Part shown: piece by piece, positions 1-8,018 of the stretch
Position numbering within the stretch: the first letter of the stretch is position 1
Layout: each line of letters opens with the position of its first letter
NCBI RefSeq assembly: GCF_021049285.1
Contig: NZ_CP088017.1
Location: 3,917,380-3,981,379 of the forward strand
Direction of reading: 5' to 3'
DNA from: Ruania halotolerans
GTDB lineage: Bacteria > Actinomycetota > Actinomycetes > Actinomycetales > Beutenbergiaceae
Length of the DNA: 64,000 bases
Made by a program: the position numbers and the translations under genes
The notes under the pieces: model-generated
What the model was told of the DNA's origin: nothing
Seen by the model: only the letters and a program-made list of their open reading frames with translations
Database searches by the model: none

Positions 1-316
1 CTCCCACCTGCCCCATCCAGGGGAGGATCCCGTGGCCGAATCCGGGCAGGAACCGGCCCGGGTAGAGCCGCTCGAGCGTCGCCACCTCCATGGCAGTGAG
101 GGCTACGTTGCGCAATGGCACCGGCACCAGGCCGATGCCCACGCGTATCCGCTCAGTCGACGCAAGCAGCGCCGCGGCTGCACCGATCCCCGACTCGGCG
201 AAGCAGTCCTCCCACAGCCACACCTCGTCCAGCCCGGCACGCTCCGCCGCATGAGCAGCGACAGGAAATCGCTCCGGAGGCTGGTCCGGCGGAATGATCA
301 GTCCGATGGAAACCAT
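1..316 (-). CDS. LLM-class (luciferase-like) flavin-dependent oxidoreductase, N-terminal part only
   Basis: The reverse strand from an ATG at 316 reads MVSIGLIIPPDQPPERF, then about 88 further codons to the window edge without a stop. The VSIGLIIPP opening, the EVWLWEDCF segment and the RIRVGIGLVPVPLRNV segment are typical of the first strands of the luciferase-like TIM barrel (F420- or FMN-dependent monooxygenases). Only about 105 residues of an expected 280-350 are present, so cofactor and substrate cannot be judged. The gene is divergent from the heme oxygenase gene, with which it shares an intergenic region. Confidence 0.75.
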   Translation of the reverse strand, partial: MVSIGLIIPPDQPPERFPVAAHAAERAGLDEVWLWEDCFAESGIGAAAALLASTERIRVGIGLVPVPLRNVALTAMEVATLERLYPGRFLPGFGHGILPWMGQVG

Positions 317-374
317 GACCGCACCGTAGCGCCCCGCGCCGACACCGGCAGGTGCGCTACTCTCGAGCAAGGCC

Positions 375-403
375 TTGTAAGTTAGGCATACCTCACTTAC
401 AGT
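375..403 (+). promoter_or_regulatory. Promoter of the heme oxygenase gene
   Basis: A -35 TTGTAA at 375-380 and a -10 TACAGT at 398-403 are separated by exactly 17 bp. The iron box lies in the spacer, so a bound repressor would block polymerase directly. The predicted start of transcription is near 410. Confidence 0.6.
377..400. promoter_or_regulatory. IdeR/DtxR-type iron box
   Basis: A 24-bp imperfect palindrome (20 of 24 positions symmetrical, ends GTAAGT and ACTTAC) contains GTTAGG and ACCT in DtxR/IdeR spacing. About 14 of 19 bases at 377-395 match the mycobacterial/corynebacterial consensus. Heme oxygenase genes are known DtxR/IdeR targets in Corynebacterium, so iron repression is the expected role. 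Confidence 0.65.
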
Positions 404-433
404 GATGACAGATCGTCACGACAATCTGTCATC
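404..433 (+). promoter_or_regulatory. Inverted repeat in the heme oxygenase 5' leader
   Basis: A perfect 10-bp inverted repeat, GATGACAGAT at 404-413 and ATCTGTCATC at 424-433, with a 10-nt loop, starts right after the -10 hexamer and ends 16 nt before the ATG. It could be a second operator over the transcription start or a leader hairpin close to the ribosome site. Confidence 0.5.
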
Positions 434-449
434 AACTCGATGGGGTGCC

Positions 450-1097
450 ATGTCACTCGTTACCGCTGCTGTTCCCGTGAGCACGCTGCTCCGCGAGGCC
501 ACCGCGCAGGCCCACGAACGCGCAGAGAACACTGGCTTCGTTCAGCACTTGATCTCCGGACGTCTCACCATCACCGCGTTCACGGCGCTGGTAGCCCAGC
601 ATCACGCCATCTACACCGCGCTCGAAGCGTTGGGCAGCAGGGTGCGTGATCAGCGTGGCGCCGAGGCTCTGGTGCGCCCCGAGCTCGCCCGAACTGCAGC
701 ACTCGCCCGCGATCTCGCCTACCTGACCGCTGAGCATCCGGTACCGCCGGCACTGGCTGCCACCCGCGCCTACGTCGCGCGGCTGGACGAGTTGGACGAT
801 CTGCCGTGCTACGCCGCACACGCCTATACCCGCTACCTCGGCGACCTCTCCGGCGGGCAGATCATCAAGACCATGATGCAGCGCCACTACGGAATGGACG
901 AGCACGGCCTGAGTTTCTACACATTCGAGCAGATCGAGAAGATCCCGCCATACAAGGCCGCCTACCGCGCAGCCCTCGATGCACTCGACGTGGACGAGGA
1001 AGCACGCACCCGCCTCGTCGCCGAGGCGCGAGCAGCGTTCGCGTTCAACGAGGCCGTATTCACTGAACTCGGCGAACTGCACCCGCCTGAACGCTGA
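450..1097 (+). CDS. hmuO: Biliverdin-producing heme oxygenase
   Basis: The 215-residue cytoplasmic protein would open the heme ring to biliverdin, CO and Fe2+, freeing iron. The proximal-helix segment TAQAHERAENTGF places the expected axial histidine at residue 22, and the distal helix carries GDLSGGQ at 131-137 followed by KTMMQRHYG, as in HmuO/HO-1. The length matches bacterial heme oxygenases. I chose the ATG at 450 because homologues begin close to it and the upstream in-frame ATGs lie inside the promoter or leader hairpin. The ribosome site is weak (TGGGG). The promoter overlaps an IdeR-type box, so induction by iron shortage is expected. No heme transporter is adjacent. The gene converges on the NHL gene, 18 bp away. 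Confidence 0.93.
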   Translation: MSLVTAAVPVSTLLREATAQAHERAENTGFVQHLISGRLTITAFTALVAQHHAIYTALEALGSRVRDQRGAEALVRPELARTAALARDLAYLTAEHPVPPALAATRAYVARLDELDDLPCYAAHAYTRYLGDLSGGQIIKTMMQRHYGMDEHGLSFYTFEQIEKIPPYKAAYRAALDALDVDEEARTRLVAEARAAFAFNEAVFTELGELHPPER

Positions 1098-1115
1098 AGA
1101 AGCTGCGCCCGCGAG

Positions 1116-2972
1116 TCACCCGAAGAGCGGCAGTTCCAGCTCACTCGCTCCGCCGGGCACCACCCGCACGGGGATGCCCCAGTCCTGCTGTGCCAGGTGA
1201 CAGGCCGGGAACTCCACGGACGGATCGCCGTCACAGGCGGCTGCCCGGGCGCTCACGTGCAGGACCCCCTCACCCTCGGTCAGGTGCAATTCTCGCGAGA
1301 GGTCGGTGTCCTGTCCATGCCCCCACGCCAGCAGTGACGGCGGCGTGGCGGCCACGCTCACCTGGGTGGCCGGACCGTACCGCTCGTCCAGCGTCGTGCC
1401 GGGCGCTGGCGTGAATAGCACTCGCAGTTCCACCTGCGCACCCACCTCGGTGACTGGACGTTGCATGCGGTGCGCGTCGCCGTCGTGCGCCACTGCGGCG
1501 CCGAGTGGGACTCGGGTGAGCCGGTGCGCGGCCGACTCCACCACCAGCAGGTGCCCGTCGGCCAGCAGCAGTCCAGACGGCTCAGCAAGGTCACTCGCGA
1601 GGGTGGTCACCTCCCGGGTGAGGGGATCGTAGCGGCGCACCGCGCCGTTGTAGGTGTCCGCGACGGCGATGCTCCCGTCCCCGAGCACGCACACGTCCAG
1701 CGGGTGCTGCAGCAGCGCGGTGCCGGCTGGCCCGTCGCGGTGACCGAACTCGAATAGCCCCTCCCCGACGGCGGTGCTCACCTCCCCGCTGAAACCACCG
1801 GTGAACTGCGCCAACCGCAGTGCCGAGGTCTCGGCGTCAGCGAGCCAGACCTGCCCGTCCGCGCCAGCTGCGAGCCCCGACGGCTGGGCGAACCACGCCT
1901 GGCTGAGTTCGCCGTCCACGAGGCCCTCGTGCATCGTGCCGCCGATGGGCTCAAGACGATCCTGCTCGTCATCGAGCGCCCATAGCGTGTGCGTGCCGGC
2001 CATCGCCACGAGGACCGCGCCGAGTCGTGGCACCCAGGCGACGTCCCACGGGGAGGAGAGATTCTGCCGGAGCCGGTCCGGCAGACGGTGGTCGGGATCG
2101 ACGTTGTCGGGCGCGCCCACCCGGTAGGGCCTGCCTGTTCCGGCCACCGTGTGCACCGCTCCGTCGGACAGCCGCACCCCGCGGATCAGGTGGTTCACGG
2201 TATCGGCGACCACCACGTCGTATCCGAGCCGCTCGCGCAGCTCCGGCGGCAGCAGGCACAGTCCGTTCGGTTCGTTGAACGAGGCTCCGTTCAGCACGCC
2301 GTCCTGGGCCCCGCGCTCACCGGACCCGATCCGGCGAACCAGCATCTCGCCGTCAGGAGTCAGTTCAGCGAGCGAATGATGCCCGGCATCGGCCACCAGC
2401 AGGTTTCCGTTGGGAAGCCGCAGCGCCTTGGCAGGAAAACGCAGCAGGGTCGACGGCGGATCGGGCGGAACGTACGGCCCCTCGCCACGGTGCAAGGTGC
2501 CTCGGGCCTCATGCTCGGCGATCAGCTCATCGAGCAACCGGCCGAGCGCGGGGGCGTGCCCCTCCCCGGCCACCTGGGCCACCACATACCCGTCCGGGTC
2601 GATCACCACCAACGTGGGCCAGGCGCGGGCGGTGTAGGCCGTCCAGGTGGTCATCTCGGCGTCGTCGAGCACCGGATGTGCCACGCCGTAGCGTTCCACG
2701 GCTGCCGCAAGAGCGGCAGGGTCGGCCTCATGGGCGAATTTCGGGGAATGCACGCCCACGATCACCAATTCTTCGCGGAACCTCTCCTCGAGCTCGCGCA
2801 GCTCATCAAGTACGTGCAGGCAGTTGATGCAGCAGAACGTCCAGAAGTCGAGGATCACCACCTTGCCGCGCAGGTCGGCAAGGGTCAGCTCGGCGCCGCC
2901 GGTGTTCAGCCAACCGCGGCCGGCTAATTCGGAGGCGCGCACGCGGGGCAGCCGAGACTCTGATTCCGTCAC
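1116..2972 (-). CDS. NHL-repeat protein with N-terminal thioredoxin-like domain
   Basis: The 618-residue protein starts with a TlpA/thioredoxin-like domain (about 14-165) with the redox motif FCCINC (C48-I-N-C51 the likely pair) and the WPTLVVIDPDG strand. Then follow NHL-type beta-propeller blades (about 185-500), recognisable from repeated LLVADxxxHxL, VVVADTVNHLIR and IAVADTYNGAVRRYDP segments, and a C-terminal beta-rich tail. There is no signal peptide or membrane segment, so it should be cytoplasmic. This architecture is common in actinobacteria and animals (NHLRC2). The reaction is unknown; thiol-disulfide chemistry linked to a protein scaffold is inferred. The start is a GTG at 2972. 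Confidence 0.85.
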   Translation of the reverse strand: MTESESRLPRVRASELAGRGWLNTGGAELTLADLRGKVVILDFWTFCCINCLHVLDELRELEERFREELVIVGVHSPKFAHEADPAALAAAVERYGVAHPVLDDAEMTTWTAYTARAWPTLVVIDPDGYVVAQVAGEGHAPALGRLLDELIAEHEARGTLHRGEGPYVPPDPPSTLLRFPAKALRLPNGNLLVADAGHHSLAELTPDGEMLVRRIGSGERGAQDGVLNGASFNEPNGLCLLPPELRERLGYDVVVADTVNHLIRGVRLSDGAVHTVAGTGRPYRVGAPDNVDPDHRLPDRLRQNLSSPWDVAWVPRLGAVLVAMAGTHTLWALDDEQDRLEPIGGTMHEGLVDGELSQAWFAQPSGLAAGADGQVWLADAETSALRLAQFTGGFSGEVSTAVGEGLFEFGHRDGPAGTALLQHPLDVCVLGDGSIAVADTYNGAVRRYDPLTREVTTLASDLAEPSGLLLADGHLLVVESAAHRLTRVPLGAAVAHDGDAHRMQRPVTEVGAQVELRVLFTPAPGTTLDERYGPATQVSVAATPPSLLAWGHGQDTDLSRELHLTEGEGVLHVSARAAACDGDPSVEFPACHLAQQDWGIPVRVVPGGASELELPLFG

Positions 2973-3149
2973 CGGGGCAGCGTACGACGCCTCAGATCAG
3001 CAATAGGTGCGCCGCCGGGACCCCGGACGAGGTTGACGCTCGCTCTCGCCTCGCGCGAGATAGTTATCCGATTGCAATCGTTCTCACGTTGCGCGCCCCG
3101 GCACTGGCCTAGGGTCAGGTGAAACCCCCCTTCTTGCGCAGGAGCCCTC

Positions 3150-6100
3150 GTGTTCGATAGTCCAGCACCGAGAACGTCCGCGCGTCGCACCGTCGCATTG
3201 TTGCTCGTGCCACTGCTCGCGATGTTCACCCTGCTGACCACGAGCTCGAGCGCTGAGGCGGTTCGGATCGCAAGCGTGGTTCCCGTGGGTGCGGGATACA
3301 CGCAGACGTTCACGCAGCCGGGCGCCGATCCAGTGGTCGCGACCTACACCTTCGGTGGAGCGACAGTGGCAGCCGGGACGCTTCCCTTCCCCACCAAGGG
3401 TTCGAGCGCGGGGAACTACGCCGAGCCGATCCCAGCGGGCACGGCGACTGCCTCGATCAACACCGGGGTGGTCGGGTGCACCGCAACAGACGACTTCGAG
3501 TGCTTCAACCAGGGCACCGTGACGATCACTTTCGACAGTCCGGTGACGAATCCGACCCTGCACATCGCGGGGCTGGGAGCCGGCGCAGGCACAGCGGCCT
3601 GGGGCGGCGCCGGAGTCCTGACATCTGTGCCCGCCGGGGCCACCATGGCGGTCGCCCCAGGCGCCACCAACCTTGAGGTCGTGGACGGCGGAACGAAATT
3701 CCAGCCCATCTCGTCTCGCCCGAGTCCAGCCTGCAACGCCATCAACCCGGGATATGACGCCCTGGCCGGCTGCGGCAGCCTCCTTGTCACCGGCACCGAT
3801 ATCACTCAGCTCACCCTGAATATGTCGATCCGGGGCAACGCCCCGGACGGCCCCCAGACCATCACATCAACAGAGAACTGGACACTCCTGGCCACCCTCC
3901 CGGACGCTCCGACGCCGTCCCTCACGGTGGAGAAGTCGGCGGACGTCACCGAGTTCAGCGCAGCGGGTGAGGTGATCACCTACTCCTTCCTGGTGACCAA
4001 CACCGGCAACGTCACCATCACCGACGTCGCCCCCGTCGAGACCGAGTTCACCGGCACCGGGGACCTGGGGGCCATCACGCCCGAGAGTGCTGACCTGGCT
4101 CCGGGCGCGGATGCGACCTTCACCGCCGAGTACACCGTGACCCAGGCCGATGTGGACGCCGGCGGCATCGACAACACCGCCACCGCCACCGGAACACCCC
4201 CGGCAGGCAGTGAGCTCCCCCCAGTCACGCCCTCGGACGTGACCATCCCCGCGACGCAGAATCCCGAACTTGAAATCGCCAAATCGGCCGAACCAGCTGG
4301 CCCCGACAGTTTCGTCGTGGGGCAGGAGATCACCTACACCTTCGTGGTCACCAACACCGGCAACGTCACCATCACCGACGCCGCACCGGTCGAAGGCGAC
4401 TTCACCGGCACCGGCGAACTCGGCGACATCTCTCCCGCAAGCGCGGACCTTGCCCCAGGCGAAGACGCAACATTCACCGCCACCTACACCCTGACCCAGG
4501 CGGACGTGGACGCCGGCACCGTGGACAACGCCGCCACCGCCACCGGCACCCCACCCCCGGGCACCGAGCTCCCGCCGGTCCCGCCGAGCGAGGTCACCGT
4601 CCCGATCGAGGCGGCGCCTGAGCTGGAGATCGAGAAGTCCGCCGATCTGGCCGAGTTCAGCGCAGCCGGTGAGGTGATCACCTACTCCTTCCTGGTGACC
4701 AACACCGGCAACGTCACCATCACCGACGCCGCCCCTGTCGAGACCGAGTTCACCGGCACCGGGGACCTGGGGGCCATCACGCCCGAGAGTGCTGACCTGG
4801 CTCCGGGCGCGGATGCGACCTTCACCGCCGAGTACACCGTGACCCAGGCCGATGTGGACGCCGGCGGCATCGACAACACCGCCACCGCCACCGGAACACC
4901 CCCAGCAGGCAGTGAGCTCCCCCCAGTCACGCCCTCGGAAGTCACCGTCCCGGCAGTGCAGAACCCGTCCCTGGAGGTGGTGAAGTCGGCGACCCCCACG
5001 GGTCCGGAGGCGTTCATTGCCGGTGATGAGATCACCTACACCTTCGTGGTCACCAACACCGGCAACGTCACCATCACCGACGCCGCTCCCGTCGAAGGCG
5101 ACTTCACCGGCACCGGCGAACTCGGGGCCATCACACCCGAGTCGGTCGCCTCCTTGGCTCCGGGAGCGGAGGCGACGTTCACCGCCACCTACGCCCTGAC
5201 CCAGGCGGACGTGGACGCCGGCACCGTGGACAACGCCGCCACCGCCACCGGCACCCCACCCCCGGGCACCGAGCTCCCGCCGGTCCCGCCGAGCGAGGTC
5301 ACCGTCCCGATCGAGGCGGCGCCTGAGCTGGAGATCGAGAAGTCCGCCGATCTGGCCGAGTTCAGCGCAGCCGGTGAGGTGATCACCTACTCCTTCCTGG
5401 TGACCAACACCGGCAACGTCACCATCACCGACGCCGCCCCTGTCGAGACCGAGTTCACCGGCACCGGGGACCTGGGGGCCATCACGCCCGAGAGTGCTGA
5501 CCTGGCTCCGGGCGCGGATGCGACCTTCACCGCCGAGTACACCGTGACCCAGGCCGATGTGGACGCCGGCGGCATCGACAATACCGCCACCGCGACCGGA
5601 ACACCCCCAGGTGATACCGAGCTCCCCCCAGTCACGCCCTCGGAAGTCACCGTCCCCGCGACGCAGAATCCGTCCCTGGAGGTGGTGAAGTCGGCGACCC
5701 CCACGGGTCCGGAGGCGTTCATTGCCGGTGATGAGATCACCTACACCTTCGTGGTCACCAACACCGGCAACGTCACCATCACCGACGCCGCACCGGTCGA
5801 AGGCGACTTCACCGGCACCGGCGAACTCGGGGCCATCACACCCGAGTCGGTCGCCTCCTTGGCTCCGGGAGCGGAGGCGACGTTCACCGCCACCTACACC
5901 CTCACCCAGGCGGACGTGGACGCCGGCACCGTGGACAACACCGCCACCGCCACCGGCACCCCACCCCCGGGCACCGAGCTCCCGCCGGTCCCTCCGACCG
6001 AGGTCACCGTCCCGATCATCGCCGCCCCCGAGCTCGAGATCACTAAATCAGCTGACCTGGATGAGTTCAGCGCAGCCGGCGAGGTGATCACCTACTCCTT

Positions 6101-7553
6101 CCTGGTGACCAACACCGGCAACGTCACCATCACCGACGCCGCCCCCGTCGAGACCGAGTTCACCGGCACCGGGGAACTCGGTCCCATCACGCCCGAGAGT
6201 GCTGACCTGGCTCCGGGCGCGGATGCGACCTTCACCGCCGAATACACCGTGACCCAGGCCGATGTGGACGCCGGCGGCATCGACAACACCGCCACCGCGA
6301 CCGGAACACCCCCAGCAGGCAGTGAGCTCCCCCCAGTCACGCCCTCGGAAGTCACCGTCCCGGCAGTGCAGAACCCGTCCCTGGAGGTGGTGAAGTCGGC
6401 GACCCCCACAGGTCCAGAGGCATTTGTCGCCGGTGAAGAGATCACCTACACCTTCGTGGTCACCAACACCGGCAACGTCACCATCACCGACGCCGCTCCC
6501 GTCGAAGGCGACTTCACCGGCACCGGCGAACTCGGGGCCATCACACCCGAGTCGGTCGCCTCCTTGGCTCCGGGAGCGGAGGCGACGTTCACCGCCACCT
6601 ACACCCTCACCCAGGCAGACGTCGACGCCGGCACTGTGGACAACACCGCCACCGCCACCGGCACACCCCCCGAGGGTGTTGAGCTCCCCCCGACCCCGCC
6701 CTCGGATGTGACCGTGCCGATTGTGGCAGCGCCTGAGCTGACCATCGTCAAGTCCGCCGACGTCGACGAGATCACCGCCGCCGGTGAAGTGATCACCTAC
6801 ACGTTCGAGGTCACCAACACCGGCAACGTCACCATCACCGACGTCGCCCCCGTCGAAGGCGACTTCACCGGCACCGGCGAACTCGGCACCATCACCCCCG
6901 AGTCAGTGGAATCCCTGGCACCCGGCGAGAACGCCACCTTCACGGCCGAATACACCGCCACCCAGGCCGATGTGGACGCCGGCGGCATCGACAACACCGC
7001 CACCGCCACCGGAACACCCCCAGGTGAAACCGAACTCCCCCCAGTCACGCCCTCGGAATTCACCATCCCGGCAGTGCAGAACCCGTCACTCGAGGTCGTG
7101 AAGTCCGCCGACGTTGCCGAGATCACCGCCGCCGGTGAAGTGATCACCTACACGTTCGAGGTCACCAACACCGGCAACGTCACCATCACCGACGCCGCCC
7201 CCGTCGAAGGCGACTTCACCGGCACCGGCGAACTCGGTCCCATCACCCCCGAGTCAGTGGAATCCCTGGCACCCGGCGAGAACGCCACCTTCACGGCCGA
7301 ATACACCGCCACCCAGGCCGATGTGAACGCGGGTGAGATCGAGAACACCGCCACTGCCACCGGCACCACCCCGGATGGAGCTCCCGTGGAGTCTGCGCCA
7401 TCCACCAATTCCGTCACTACGGACCCGCCCGTGGACAAGCCCGGTCTGCCCTCCACGGGGGTCCAGGTGAGTGTGCTGATCGCGGTGTCGTTGCTGCTGG
7501 TGTTGTTCGGCAGCATGGTGGTCCGCCGAGGCCGTCGGATTGAGGAGAGCTGA
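3150..7553 (+). CDS. LPXTG-anchored surface protein with ten DUF11-type repeats
   Basis: The 1467-residue exported protein has a basic, hydrophobic signal peptide ending in SSSAEA near residue 37, a unique domain (about 40-250, with cysteine pairs), then ten beta-sandwich repeats of about 117 residues, each with NTGNVTITD, the DUF11/isopeptide-type CARDB-like fold. The end is a sorting signal: LPSTG at 1433-1437, a hydrophobic stretch and RRGRR. A sortase should therefore attach it to the wall as a long stalk. No sortase gene is in the window. The start is GTG with CAGGAG at 3139-3144. Repeats alternate two types, with ETEF or EGDF after the signature, and are nearly identical in DNA. A role in adhesion or surface spacing is inferred. 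Confidence 0.9.
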   Translation: MFDSPAPRTSARRTVALLLVPLLAMFTLLTTSSSAEAVRIASVVPVGAGYTQTFTQPGADPVVATYTFGGATVAAGTLPFPTKGSSAGNYAEPIPAGTATASINTGVVGCTATDDFECFNQGTVTITFDSPVTNPTLHIAGLGAGAGTAAWGGAGVLTSVPAGATMAVAPGATNLEVVDGGTKFQPISSRPSPACNAINPGYDALAGCGSLLVTGTDITQLTLNMSIRGNAPDGPQTITSTENWTLLATLPDAPTPSLTVEKSADVTEFSAAGEVITYSFLVTNTGNVTITDVAPVETEFTGTGDLGAITPESADLAPGADATFTAEYTVTQADVDAGGIDNTATATGTPPAGSELPPVTPSDVTIPATQNPELEIAKSAEPAGPDSFVVGQEITYTFVVTNTGNVTITDAAPVEGDFTGTGELGDISPASADLAPGEDATFTATYTLTQADVDAGTVDNAATATGTPPPGTELPPVPPSEVTVPIEAAPELEIEKSADLAEFSAAGEVITYSFLVTNTGNVTITDAAPVETEFTGTGDLGAITPESADLAPGADATFTAEYTVTQADVDAGGIDNTATATGTPPAGSELPPVTPSEVTVPAVQNPSLEVVKSATPTGPEAFIAGDEITYTFVVTNTGNVTITDAAPVEGDFTGTGELGAITPESVASLAPGAEATFTATYALTQADVDAGTVDNAATATGTPPPGTELPPVPPSEVTVPIEAAPELEIEKSADLAEFSAAGEVITYSFLVTNTGNVTITDAAPVETEFTGTGDLGAITPESADLAPGADATFTAEYTVTQADVDAGGIDNTATATGTPPGDTELPPVTPSEVTVPATQNPSLEVVKSATPTGPEAFIAGDEITYTFVVTNTGNVTITDAAPVEGDFTGTGELGAITPESVASLAPGAEATFTATYTLTQADVDAGTVDNTATATGTPPPGTELPPVPPTEVTVPIIAAPELEITKSADLDEFSAAGEVITYSFLVTNTGNVTITDAAPVETEFTGTGELGPITPESADLAPGADATFTAEYTVTQADVDAGGIDNTATATGTPPAGSELPPVTPSEVTVPAVQNPSLEVVKSATPTGPEAFVAGEEITYTFVVTNTGNVTITDAAPVEGDFTGTGELGAITPESVASLAPGAEATFTATYTLTQADVDAGTVDNTATATGTPPEGVELPPTPPSDVTVPIVAAPELTIVKSADVDEITAAGEVITYTFEVTNTGNVTITDVAPVEGDFTGTGELGTITPESVESLAPGENATFTAEYTATQADVDAGGIDNTATATGTPPGETELPPVTPSEFTIPAVQNPSLEVVKSADVAEITAAGEVITYTFEVTNTGNVTITDAAPVEGDFTGTGELGPITPESVESLAPGENATFTAEYTATQADVNAGEIENTATATGTTPDGAPVESAPSTNSVTTDPPVDKPGLPSTGVQVSVLIAVSLLLVLFGSMVVRRGRRIEES
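3918..7370 (+). repeat. Ten tandem DUF11-domain units, about 352 bp each, in 702-705 bp pairs
   Basis: The signature coding for NTGNVTITD recurs ten times. Types a (ETEF) and b (EGDF) alternate a-b-a-b-a-b-a-b, followed by two b-like units. Neighbouring pairs are near-identical over hundreds of bases at 702-705 bp spacing, so the array has expanded recently in two-domain steps and may vary in copy number. Confidence 0.9.
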
Positions 7554-7582
7554 CGCCGCCTGCGGAATCACTATCTAGCGGC

Positions 7583-7608
7583 TGTCGATTTTCGTCGACC
7601 TAGTTCGT
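7583..7608 (+). promoter_or_regulatory. Candidate ECF42-dependent promoter
   Basis: TGTCGA at 7583-7588 is followed after 17 bp by CGTG at 7606-7609. From memory, published ECF42 work reports TGTCGA as the -35 motif before DGPF genes, with a CG(A/T)C-like -10. The -35 match is exact and the -10 partial. The next gene is a DGPF/YCII protein followed by an ECF42 sigma factor, which supports autoregulation. Confidence 0.45.
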
Positions 7609-7621
7609 GGAGAGGATGAGA

Positions 7622-7640
7622 GGCGGGCAACCGGCCCGCC
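7622..7640 (+). promoter_or_regulatory. GC hairpin in the leader before the YCII gene
   Basis: A perfect 7-bp stem, GGCGGGC (7622-7628) and GCCCGCC (7634-7640), with loop AACCG, ends 7 nt before the AAGGAG ribosome site of the YCII gene. It may stabilise the leader or affect initiation. Confidence 0.4.
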
Positions 7641-7660
7641 CACGAACAAGGAGCGAGACG

Positions 7661-8011
7661 ATGACGCAGTACCTGCTCTCCGTGTGGCACGACTACGACG
7701 AGCCGCACTATGCCGACGAGGCCGAGATGCAGAAGGCATTCGCTCAGGTGGACGCCTTCAACAAGCGCATCACCGAGGCGGGCCAGTGGGTGTTCGGCGG
7801 TGGACTGGAAGCGCCCAGTGCCGCCACCACCGTGGACAACAGCAAGGGCAAGGCGCTCGTGACCGACGCCCCGCTGGCGGAAACCCGCGAACAGATCGGC
7901 GGCTTCTGGGTGATCGAGGCGCCGGACCTGGATGCGGCCCTGGCCATCGCCCAGGAGGCCTCCGCGGCGTGTATGGGACCGGTCGAGGTCCGGCCGTTCC
8001 AGTCCGAATGA
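7661..8011 (+). CDS. YCII-related (DGPF) family protein
   Basis: The 116-residue soluble protein opens MTQYLLSVWHDYDEP and has the GxWVFGGGLE, KGKALVTDAP and GGFWVIEAPDLDAALAIAQ segments of the YCII/DGPF ferredoxin-like fold. The start is fixed by AAGGAG at 7648-7653. Members have no settled biochemical role. In actinobacteria and proteobacteria they sit next to ECF42 sigma factors and are their main known targets, exactly as here, where the sigma gene begins 7 nt after this stop. Confidence 0.88.
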   Translation: MTQYLLSVWHDYDEPHYADEAEMQKAFAQVDAFNKRITEAGQWVFGGGLEAPSAATTVDNSKGKALVTDAPLAETREQIGGFWVIEAPDLDAALAIAQEASAACMGPVEVRPFQSE

Positions 8012-8018
8012 GTCGCCG

